Origin: DATJPD01 sp036394195
Lineage (GTDB): Bacteria; Pseudomonadota; Alphaproteobacteria; CACIAM-22H2
Length of the DNA: 22,556 nucleotides
Direction: 5' to 3'
Assembly: GCA_036394195.1 (NCBI GenBank)
Contig: DASWFO010000284.1
Coordinates: 1 to 22,556, forward strand
The notes below the pieces were generated by a model. That model was not told the DNA's origin. It ran no database searches and saw only the letters and a program-made list of their open reading frames with translations. Positions 1 to 5,098 of this stretch are shown here, piece by piece (the first letter of the stretch is position 1; each line of letters opens with the position of its first letter). Both the position numbers and the translations under genes were made by a program.

Positions 1-21
1 AAATGGCGGAGCGGGAGGCAC

Positions 22-234
22 ATGGGCGATCTGCGCTACATCGCTGAGCGATGGCTTTCAGAATACGGCGCCGAAACACCGAAGGTGGTGCGGGGCTGGG
101 CACGCGAACTCGAGGCCGCACCGACTGCGGCGGCGTACCTCGTCGCTATCGCAGATATTGCCGTCACCATCCTCGCCGAACAAAACGCCGGACGAGGCGA
201 GGCAACCGTGTCGATCGTGCAGCCGGTTCGCTAA
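22..234 (+). CDS. small hypothetical protein (70 aa)
   Basis: I do not recognise this protein with certainty. The ATG follows a GGGAGG ribosome binding site four bases upstream, and the reading frame has the codon bias of the neighbouring genes. The product is about 70 residues, apparently alpha-helical and soluble, with a Trp-rich first half (RWLSEYG, RGWARELEA) and an Ala/Ile-rich second half. There is no signal peptide or membrane segment. Its stop codon lies in a short inverted repeat (GTTCGC at 226-231, GCGAAC at 239-244) between it and the convergent receiver gene, which could help end transcription, although no T-run follows. A small cytosolic protein of unknown role is the safest call. 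Confidence 0.5.
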   Translation: MGDLRYIAERWLSEYGAETPKVVRGWARELEAAPTAAAYLVAIADIAVTILAEQNAGRGEATVSIVQPVR

Positions 235-254
235 CGCCGCGAACAGCGAGCAGG

Positions 255-611
255 TCACCCCGAGAGTTGCGCGTCGATCGTGTCGAGCAGCCGGTCGAGC
301 GAAAACGGCTTGCGCAGATGCAGCACGCCGATGCATCCCATTGCCACGGGCGGCTCGCCAGCGATCTCGGTATAGCCGGTCATGAGCATCGCACGTTGAC
401 CGCGGGCGAGCGCGAACCTGACGAGATCGCGCCCATCGCCGTCCGGCAAGACCATGTCGGAAATGACCAGATCATGCCGGCGCATGGCCATGACGTGCTT
501 CGCTTCCGTCACGCTGCGCACGCAGTCCGCCTCGTGGCCGGCCGACTTGACCGCCTCGCACAAGACCGCGCGCACGTCGTCATGATCCTCGATGACGAGT
601 ATCGTCGCCAC
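255..611 (-). CDS. single-domain response regulator (CheY-like receiver)
   Basis: A stand-alone receiver domain of 118 residues with no output domain, so it probably relays phosphoryl groups or acts by protein contact. The canonical residues are present: acidic pocket E8/D9, phospho-acceptor D52 in VISDMVLPDGDG, switch Thr78 in LMTGY, and Lys101 in the RKPF motif. I chose the GTG at 611 because the protein then begins directly with the first receiver strand (VATILVIEDH) and a GGGAGG site lies eight bases upstream. A longer ATG-started frame exists to 680, but its extra residues look unlike a receiver. No sensor kinase is encoded nearby. An inverted repeat at 682-701 lies about 70 bp upstream and could be an operator. 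Confidence 0.9.
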   Translation of the reverse strand: MATILVIEDHDDVRAVLCEAVKSAGHEADCVRSVTEAKHVMAMRRHDLVISDMVLPDGDGRDLVRFALARGQRAMLMTGYTEIAGEPPVAMGCIGVLHLRKPFSLDRLLDTIDAQLSG

Positions 612-681
612 AGGCGTCCTCCCGGCTTTATCTCGTTTTGAGAAGGAACGACGCCGTGCGGTCCGGGGTTCCGCCCCCAAG

Positions 682-701
682 GTAGGATACTAATGTCCTA
701 C
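682..701. promoter_or_regulatory. inverted repeat upstream of receiver gene
   Basis: GTAGGA (682-687) and TCCTAC (696-701) are perfect 6-bp arms around an 8-bp AT-rich centre. The repeat overlaps the stop codon of the upstream minus-strand gene and lies about 70 bp before the receiver start, a position suited to an operator. The regulator is unknown. Confidence 0.35.
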
Positions 702-1027
702 GGCGCTGCCGCACGGGTGGCAGCAGCGAGCGGTTGGACCACCGCCGCCGTCGTCTGGGGTATCGGTCGGACCGCGGCCAGGCCGGGATGAACGTCCGGC
801 GGTTCAGTGGCACCGGCCATCGCGGCAGGGCCGCTCTTCAGCGCGAGGCCGAGGGCGACCAGCAACTGGGCCACCGTCATCCCGACATAGGCTTCGGCGG
901 CCGACCGCGCGGGCATCGCGCGATTGTTCAGCCGGTCGTTGACGGTTGTGGTCTGGGCGGCGCTTTGGGCGGCGAAGCTGCAGGCGATGAAAACCGAAAA
1001 TATGGGGGTCGCGGTCCGGGCGCGCAT
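698..1027 (-). CDS. small exported protein of unknown function
   Basis: A 109-residue protein with a clear Sec-type signal peptide: Arg residues at positions 2 and 4, a hydrophobic core, and a likely cleavage near residue 25 after SAAQ. The mature part is Ala/Pro-rich with one short hydrophobic stretch (VGMTVAQLLVALGLAL, about residues 48-63) and no recognisable domain. A G-rich site (GAGGGGGGGCGG) precedes the ATG. It lies on the same strand as the receiver gene downstream and the small helical-protein gene upstream, so the three could be cotranscribed. A secreted or periplasmic location is well supported; the function is unknown. Confidence 0.55.
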   Translation of the reverse strand: MRARTATPIFSVFIACSFAAQSAAQTTTVNDRLNNRAMPARSAAEAYVGMTVAQLLVALGLALKSGPAAMAGATEPPDVHPGLAAVRPIPQTTAAVVQPLAAATRAAAP

Positions 1028-1046
1028 GGAGCCGCCCCCCCTCGAT

Positions 1047-1289
1047 CTATGAGAGCCGCTCGCCGAGCGCCTCGACGTGCTCGGCCAGCAGCGCGTACCG
1101 CCGGGCGACGTCCAGCAGGTTGCGCTTCGTGATGGCGAACCGCGCTCCTTCAGCGAGGATCAACATCCGCTTTGCCTGACACCGATAATGTTCGGCGCGG
1201 CCGGCTTGCGGCGCTTCTGCAAAGTCATCGCCGATATCGCCACCGGACGTGGCGGACTGGATGCAACCAATTTCTGTGTTGAGCGACAT
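1047..1289 (-). CDS. small helical protein, tiny-paralog family member
   Basis: An 80-residue protein whose last 50 residues fit a motif that recurs five times in this part of the window: a Tyr/Cys-Arg start, an Ala-rich first helix with LA, a short linker, then a second helix of the form LL..A..Y..LA. Here it reads EHYRCQAKRMLILAEGARF, then LLDVARRYALLAEHVEAL. This pattern predicts a cytosolic two-helix hairpin. The first 30 residues are less typical and the ribosome binding site is weak, so the real start may lie downstream. Function unknown. It sits 19 bp upstream of the small exported protein gene on the same strand. Confidence 0.55.
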   Translation of the reverse strand: MSLNTEIGCIQSATSGGDIGDDFAEAPQAGRAEHYRCQAKRMLILAEGARFAITKRNLLDVARRYALLAEHVEALGERLS

Positions 1290-1361
1290 GGGGTGGCGCC
1301 AAACTGAACCTGACGGCTTGGCATACAGAATTCATGACGCCGCGATTGGTTCCCATCCCGG

Positions 1362-1706
1362 CTAAATCTCGCAGACCGGGCACCTCCAGGTGGTGCCGTG
1401 TGTGCGTTGCGGGTGGCGAAGCTCGGGGCTGCGGAGGCGGTGGAAGAGCTCGCACTCCATTTCGAACGCCGCCAAGGCCGAGCGGGCGCGCTCGAACAGG
1501 AAGGCCTGCGCCTCGTAGCGGCGGGCATGTTCCCTGAGCGCCGCGGCCAGATCACTGTCGGATCGGCCGACAAGCTGCACCGGCCGCAGCGCCCCGCGGG
1601 AGGTGAGCCGCCCGAGCACGAAGACGCCGGGGGTCTGCCACGGGACGACGTTGCCGATAGCGAAGCCGCTGAGCGGGTGAGGCCCGCTCAGCGTGAAGAT
1701 CGTCAT
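1362..1706 (-). CDS. conserved-looking hypothetical protein with WxCPxC tail; possible GIY-YIG-like fold
   Basis: A 114-residue protein. I chose the ATG at 1706 because the sequence from MTIFTLSGPHPLSG looks like a natural N-terminus; an in-frame ATG at 1733 would add nine residues. The middle contains GVFVLGR, then VQLVGRSDSDLAAALREH, then ALAAFEMECELFH, in an order resembling GIY-YIG nuclease-like domains: two short strands, an Arg-containing helix and a later Glu. It ends with HPQRTHGTTWRCPVC, a Cys-pair motif that might bind a metal. The nuclease resemblance is by eye only and the typical GIY and YIG triads are not intact, so enzymatic activity should not be assumed. Confidence 0.6.
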   Translation of the reverse strand: MTIFTLSGPHPLSGFAIGNVVPWQTPGVFVLGRLTSRGALRPVQLVGRSDSDLAAALREHARRYEAQAFLFERARSALAAFEMECELFHRLRSPELRHPQRTHGTTWRCPVCEI

Positions 1707-1771
1707 GCGTGTTGAAGCCCCCGATGCCTGCATCGGCCGGGAACCTACCCTGCGACCCGCGCCGCCATCGC

Positions 1772-1787
1772 TAGGGGAAAACCCCTA
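1772..1787. promoter_or_regulatory. perfect inverted repeat upstream of receiver gene
   Basis: TAGGGG (1772-1777), AAAA, CCCCTA (1782-1787). Perfect 6-bp arms in the intergenic region between the minus-strand WxCPxC gene and the plus-strand receiver gene, about 160 bp before the receiver start. No T-run follows on either strand, so an operator is more likely than a terminator. Confidence 0.4.
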
Positions 1788-1852
1788 AACGTGTAACAAA
1801 AAATACCTAAACGCGCGAATTGCCCGGTTTTGAGCCCGTTCTTTTATCGAAT

Positions 1853-1868
1853 CCGCTTATATAAGCGG
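1853..1868. promoter_or_regulatory. perfect 16-bp palindrome in receiver promoter region
   Basis: CCGCTTAT (1853-1860) is followed immediately by ATAAGCGG (1861-1868), a gapless perfect palindrome. It lies 77 bp before the receiver start, just after an AT-rich stretch that could hold a promoter (TTGCCC near 1820, TTTATC near 1843; weak matches). This placement suits a dimeric repressor or activator site. Confidence 0.45.
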
Positions 1869-1945
1869 CGTGAAAAGGCAGCGCGTATGAGCTGCGACTG
1901 CTCCCCTGGCCAGAACTACAGAAGAGACGTTGCGAAGGGGTCCAC

Positions 1946-2302
1946 ATGGCACAAAGCTCATTGAAAATCCTCGTCGTCGATGACGATCCGGATGTCCTGG
2001 CGATGGCCGCGCTGCAGCTCGGCCAGATTGGCTATACGGTGCTGCAGGCGACGGATGGTGTAGAGGCCCTGCGGCTCTTGCACGCACACCCCGACATTGG
2101 CTTGCTGTTCACCGACATTGTCATGCCGGGTCATGTCGACGGCTTCGATCTGGCGGACCGCGCGCGTCGCCTGCGACCGGGTCTGAAGGTCCTCTACACC
2201 AGCGCCTACCTGAAAGACGACAGCGTCTGGTACGGGAACCTGCTACCGAAGCCGTGGGGGCCGCGCGAACTCAACGACGCGATCCGGGCGGCACTCGCGT
2301 GA
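1946..2302 (+). CDS. single-domain response regulator (receiver)
   Basis: A 118-residue stand-alone receiver. Acidic pocket D12-D14 in VVDDDPDV, phospho-acceptor D57 in LLFTDIVMPG, switch Thr85 in LYTSAY, and Lys102 in LLPKPW are all present. The ATG has a good GAAGGGG site five bases upstream. The sequence resembles the receivers that follow hybrid sensor kinases or stand alone in alphaproteobacteria (TDIVMPG.VDGF...A......PGLKVLYTSAY). No output domain or kinase is present. It has a separate promoter region of about 240 bp containing two palindromes, so it is probably regulated independently of the first receiver. Confidence 0.92.
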   Translation: MAQSSLKILVVDDDPDVLAMAALQLGQIGYTVLQATDGVEALRLLHAHPDIGLLFTDIVMPGHVDGFDLADRARRLRPGLKVLYTSAYLKDDSVWYGNLLPKPWGPRELNDAIRAALA

Positions 2303-2323
2303 CTGCTTCGCCGCCGCGGTTCG

Positions 2324-2355
2324 GGAGCGCTAGGCGCGCTTTCCTTCGGCGCTCC
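2324..2355. terminator. possible stem-loop between convergent genes
   Basis: GGAGCGC (2324-2330) can pair with GCGCTCC (2349-2355) around an 18-base loop. It lies between the end of the receiver gene and the end of the convergent 55-residue gene. There is no strong T-run, so its role as a terminator is tentative. Confidence 0.3.
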
Positions 2356-2366
2356 GCGCTTGCCTA

Positions 2367-2534
2367 TCAGCGCTCATAGCGCTTCACATCGTCCGCCAGC
2401 TTTTCGTACTGCTGCGCCAGCACCAGGAATTCGCGCTGGGTGTCCGCGTTCTTCGAGGCTTTGGCCATGGCCCGGAGATCTTCGGCCCGCCGGCGATAGC
2501 GGTCGGCGCTGCTGTCGGGCAGTCTCTGTCCCAC
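2367..2534 (-). CDS. 55-aa helical protein, tiny-paralog family member (GTG start)
   Basis: A very short gene that begins with GTG after a G-rich site (GAGGGAAGGGG). The protein is almost entirely the family motif: DRYRRRAEDLRAMAK, a short linker, then FLVLAQQYEKLADDVKRYER. It aligns by eye with the products at 2920-3144 and 1047-1289 (Y-R-R-x-A...L..LA...LL.LA..YE.LA). A cytosolic two-helix hairpin is predicted, with no signal peptide. The similarity to neighbouring paralogs is the main reason to call this a real gene despite its size. It converges on the second receiver gene. Confidence 0.65.
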   Translation of the reverse strand: MGQRLPDSSADRYRRRAEDLRAMAKASKNADTQREFLVLAQQYEKLADDVKRYER

Positions 2535-2697
2535 CGCACCCCTTCCCTCATCCGTCGTCTGAAAATCCCTGAGGCGCTATACGTAACCCCCGCCGATTGT
2601 GCAATGCCGCAAAGCGACGGGTGCGATGCGACGGAGTGACCGTCGCGGACACGAAACGCTCACGAGCCGTTATCCGGCCCGCCGCGTTCTGCGTCCC

Positions 2698-2913
2698 ATG
2701 GGTCCCGATTGTCGTACGATGGCTTGCGACGAAACCGTGCTCACCGCCTCCGAATGCCGGGAGCGGGCGCGCGAATGCGCCGACCTTGCGCGCAACGCGC
2801 AGGACGATCCGAGCAAGGCGCTTTACGAGCAGCTGGTGCTTCACTGGCTCGAAATGGCGACAATCGCCGGGAGCATGACCGAGGCACGGCCCCTCGACCG
2901 CGCAGTGGGGTGA
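2698..2913 (+). CDS. small helical protein, tiny-paralog family member
   Basis: A 71-residue product if the ATG at 2698 is used, or 64 residues from the ATG at 2719; neither has a clear ribosome binding site, so the start is uncertain. The core SECRERARECADLARNAQDD, then LYEQLVLHWLEMATIAGSM, is very close to the protein at 3358-3522 (ARECEDAAQAAQDE, then FESLARHWQDMARIAARM). The two form a subgroup with a Cys in the first helix and H-W-x-x-M-A in the second. A cytosolic helical hairpin is predicted. It converges on the 2920-3144 gene with only six bases between the stops. Function unknown. Confidence 0.6.
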   Translation: MGPDCRTMACDETVLTASECRERARECADLARNAQDDPSKALYEQLVLHWLEMATIAGSMTEARPLDRAVG

Positions 2914-2919
2914 CGCGAT

Positions 2920-3144
2920 CTAAGCGGAGGCCTCGGCGGTCTCGAGCAGAGCGTCGCCGGCGAAGCGGCGAGTGAGGGCGCGGTTGTGGCTCGCCAACAC
3001 CTCGTACTCCCGCGCGATGCGGAGAAGCTCGTCGCGAACCTCCCAGCAAGTGACGCCGCCGGCCAGACCACGGAGCCGAACGGCTTCGCGCCGATAAAGC
3101 TCGTCGGACCGAAGATCGGCGAAGACCGGGTGCATCATCCCCAT
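2920..3144 (-). CDS. small helical protein, tiny-paralog family member
   Basis: About 74 residues from the ATG at 3144; alternative in-frame ATGs lie at 3138 and 3135. A longer frame reaches 3297, but its extra residues look non-coding. The motif is LRSDELYRREAVRLRGLAGG, then VRDELLRIAREYEVLASHNRAL. This matches the subgroup with YRR...LA and IA.EYE.LA, shared with 2367-2534 and 1047-1289. It has no signal peptide or membrane helix. It diverges from the paralog gene at 3358 across about 213 bp that contain a short tandem repeat. Function unknown. Confidence 0.6.
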   Translation of the reverse strand: MGMMHPVFADLRSDELYRREAVRLRGLAGGVTCWEVRDELLRIAREYEVLASHNRALTRRFAGDALLETAEASA

Positions 3145-3293
3145 GGCGCGGGCCTGTCCGTGTTCGCGGGCAGCACAAGAAACCAATCCGGCGCGACAAC
3201 GTTCCGCTGGCCCAGAAATGTCCCAGGATCGGACTTTTGCTACCGCTCTCACACCGATGCCATGCGGCTTTGCGCCCGCACAACCGTTCCTTG

Positions 3294-3336
3294 CCATTGG
3301 GCGTTCCTAGGCATTGGGCGTTCCTGGGGATTGGGC
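3294..3336 (+). repeat. short 17-bp tandem repeat upstream of a small gene
   Basis: Two nearly identical 17-bp units, CCATTGGGCGTTCCTAG and GCATTGGGCGTTCCTGG, are followed by a partial third unit (GGATTGGGC). They end about 20 bp before the start codon at 3358, inside the likely promoter or leader of that gene, so copy number could affect its expression. Confidence 0.7.
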
Positions 3337-3357
3337 AACTCACGGCAGAGAGGCGTC

Positions 3358-3522
3358 ATGAACGAACGGCTCACCGCCGAATACTGCCAGACCAAAGCGC
3401 GGGAATGCGAGGATGCCGCGCAGGCGGCCCAAGACGAGTCGGCGCGGCGCTCCTTCGAGAGTCTCGCGCGTCACTGGCAGGACATGGCGCGCATCGCCGC
3501 CCGGATGCGGCCGCAGTCGTGA
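3358..3522 (+). CDS. 54-aa helical protein, tiny-paralog family member
   Basis: The ATG at 3358 is preceded by an AGAGAGG site. The longer open frame upstream lacks coding character and contains the tandem repeat. The product is almost only the family motif: AEYCQTKARECEDAAQAAQDE, then FESLARHWQDMARIAARM. It is the closest relative of the 2698-2913 product, probably a local duplication. A cytosolic two-helix hairpin is predicted. The gene ends before a repeat-rich intergenic segment that separates it from the convergent membrane-protein operon. Function unknown. Confidence 0.65.
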   Translation: MNERLTAEYCQTKARECEDAAQAAQDESARRSFESLARHWQDMARIAARMRPQS

Positions 3523-3544
3523 AACGTGTTGCGCGCCTGACTGC

Positions 3545-3617
3545 TCCCCCACCTCACCCGGCCTCTAAATGTTTTCCCCCACCTCACCCGGCCTCTCCGC
3601 CCCCAAGGGCGGAGAGG
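3545..3617. repeat. intergenic direct repeat plus strong hairpin
   Basis: A 22-bp sequence is present twice without change (3545-3566 and 3575-3596). The second copy runs into a perfect 11-bp stem, CCTCTCCGCCC (3592-3602) and GGGCGGAGAGG (3607-3617), with loop CCAA. This CT-rich hairpin type is common as an interspersed element in alphaproteobacteria. It lies between convergent genes and may act as a two-way terminator. A further small stem (GGGGC/GCCCC) follows at 3624-3636. Confidence 0.6.
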
Positions 3618-3636
3618 TGTATTGGGGCTTCGCCCC

Positions 3637-4014
3637 CTACAGGGGCACGAGGATGCAGTTGACCTCGACCGGCGCGTGCTCGTCGTCGGAGGTGGCGCGC
3701 TTGGACGCGGCGAATTCCTTGTAGCCGTCCTTGCTGCACGAGACCTTGACGTCGTCCGGATCGACCTCCTTGCCAAAGCCCCGGATCGAGAAATGGCCTT
3801 CGTCGTCAGAGCGCATGATGACGCTGCCGTTCTTGAGCTCGATCACCACCTTGGCGTCGGCGATGGATTTGCCGCCGCGATCGCGCACGAAGCCGACATA
3901 GGGATGGCCGGCGTCGCCCTGGTCTTCGTCATCGCCGAAGCTGCCGCCGCCGGCGAGGGCCGGCCCGGCCAGCAGGCTGAGGGCGGCCGCGAGGATGAGC
4001 GCCTTTATGGTCAT
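3637..4014 (-). CDS. exported carboxypeptidase-regulatory-like beta-sandwich protein
   Basis: A 125-residue protein with a signal peptide (MTIKALILAAALSLLAGPALA, cleavage near residue 21). The mature part begins with an acidic loop (GDDEDQGDAG) and then resembles a carboxypeptidase regulatory-like domain: YVGFVRDRGGKSIADAKVVIE, then SDDEGHFSIRGFG, then VKVSCSKDGYKEF. Two Cys residues could form a disulfide in the periplasm. The ATG overlaps the stop codon of the upstream gene (ATGA), so translation is probably coupled. It is the last gene of a three-gene operon and is probably the periplasmic partner of the two membrane proteins. Its binding target is unknown. Confidence 0.75.
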   Translation of the reverse strand: MTIKALILAAALSLLAGPALAGGGSFGDDEDQGDAGHPYVGFVRDRGGKSIADAKVVIELKNGSVIMRSDDEGHFSIRGFGKEVDPDDVKVSCSKDGYKEFAASKRATSDDEHAPVEVNCILVPL

Positions 4015-4367
4015 GCGACGCGAATGAACCAGCCGCGGAGGAGATACACGAACACGAACATCACCGCCACCGGCACGACCCATGACAAGTGCGACCACGG
4101 TGCCGCCAACCACGTCCGCTTGGCCCAGTACGGCGGCAGGGCATAGGCGATGGCGGATATGGCCACAGCACCGAGGGCCGACGTCGCGAGCCAGCCGTAC
4201 CAATACATCGCCGGGCCGGCGCGTGGGGTGGGCGGGGTGTAGACCAGCGGATGGAACTCCCCGGCGCGGGCGAGGTAGGTGAACAGGGCCCAATTGTTGT
4301 CCATCGCCAGCACGTAGAGCACCGCGAAGGCGATCGAGAACACCGGAAAGACGCGCGCGACGCTCAT
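4011..4367 (-). CDS. small membrane protein, three predicted TM helices
   Basis: A 118-residue integral membrane protein. Hydrophobic segments lie at about residues 7-23 (VFPVFSIAFAVLYVLAM), 52-75 (YGWLATSALGAVAISAIAYAL) and 92-113 (VVPVAVMFVFVYLLRGWF). An aromatic-rich loop (FTYLARAGEFHPLVYTP) follows the first helix. The ATG at 4367 overlaps the upstream stop codon as ATGA, and its own stop overlaps the next start in the same way, so the three genes are tightly coupled. I recognise no named family. The constant pairing with the next two proteins points to a membrane complex. Confidence 0.7.
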   Translation of the reverse strand: MSVARVFPVFSIAFAVLYVLAMDNNWALFTYLARAGEFHPLVYTPPTPRAGPAMYWYGWLATSALGAVAISAIAYALPPYWAKRTWLAAPWSHLSWVVPVAVMFVFVYLLRGWFIRVA

Positions 4368-4834
4368 GGCCCGAATCCTCGGATGCTGTTCAGCACGTGT
4401 CCGACAATGAAGTTGTACCAGACTATGGCCGCGAGCAACCCCGTCACCGCCTTGCGGGTCAGCGCGTGCTCGGGCGCCAGCGGCTGGCGCCAATAGTACC
4501 AATAGGCCGGCAGCAGGCCGAGGCCGACCGCGACGAAATGCTCCTTCAGCTCGAACACGCCGTTCGCAGAGCCGAGGCGCAGATCTTCGAGGAAGACGCG
4601 GATGCCGATCCTATAGGCGGGATAGATGATGGAGCCGAGGGTCGCCGTCATCACGTAAAGCACCACGATCGTATTGGCATAGGCGGCGGCGCGCACGGCG
4701 CGGAAGCTCGCGAACATCGAGCGCGGGCCGGCGGCGGCCGGCGCCGGCCACCAGACGCTGAGCGTCTGATGCGTCAGCGCACCCAGCATGAAAACGGCGC
4801 ACAGCCCATGGAAAATGAGCAATGTGGTGGTCAC
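4364..4834 (-). CDS. small membrane protein, four predicted TM helices, His-containing
   Basis: A 156-residue membrane protein. I chose the GTG at 4834 because GAGGGGGAA lies just upstream and the protein then begins close to its first helix (TTTLLIFHGLCAVFML). Four hydrophobic segments can be seen, near residues 3-23, 46-70, 98-118 and 127-150. Histidines lie in or at the ends of the helices (IFHG, LTHQ, KEHF, VGHVLN), and IYPAYR and ELKEHF look like conserved motifs. Paired helix histidines can bind heme b, but this is only an inference. First gene of the operon with the two genes downstream. Family not recognised. Confidence 0.7.
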   Translation of the reverse strand: MTTTLLIFHGLCAVFMLGALTHQTLSVWWPAPAAAGPRSMFASFRAVRAAAYANTIVVLYVMTATLGSIIYPAYRIGIRVFLEDLRLGSANGVFELKEHFVAVGLGLLPAYWYYWRQPLAPEHALTRKAVTGLLAAIVWYNFIVGHVLNSIRGFGP

Positions 4835-4952
4835 GGGCGGTTCCCCCTCGTCCTGCACCTCTCACGGGCGCCGACCAGGGATAGTAGGGCGCGACGCGGG
4901 CGGGCTGCAACCCAGAGTCTAGCCCGGACTGCAGAGTCGCGTGCTCGCACTC

Positions 4953-5065
4953 CGTCATTGCGAGCAAAGCGACGCAATCCAGCATCTCGATGACTGGATC
5001 GCTTCGTCGCGGAGCCTGTCCTTGGGCCGGCCTTCGGCCGGACCCGAGGGCTCCTCGCGATGACG
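4953..5065. repeat. interspersed palindromic (REP/MITE-like) element
   Basis: The outer arms begin CGTCATTGCGAG and end CTCGCGATGACG. Inner arms carry GCGACGCAATCCAG and CTGGATCGCTTCGTCGC, with a GC-rich core hairpin (GGCCGG..CCGGCC type) near 5027-5040. This CGTCATTGCGAG...GCAATCCA pattern is a widespread intergenic repeat in alphaproteobacteria. It has no coding content. It lies downstream of the long PBP gene and upstream of the membrane operon. Confidence 0.75.
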
Positions 5066-5098
5066 AAAGTGCCTTTGCGCGCCGGGCGCTTTGCAGGG

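Noticed and set aside
650..690. Possible degenerate third copy of the structured element
   Set aside because: Parts resemble the GGACCGC...GCGCCC region, but the loops and stems are not kept, so chance similarity in GC-rich DNA is as likely.
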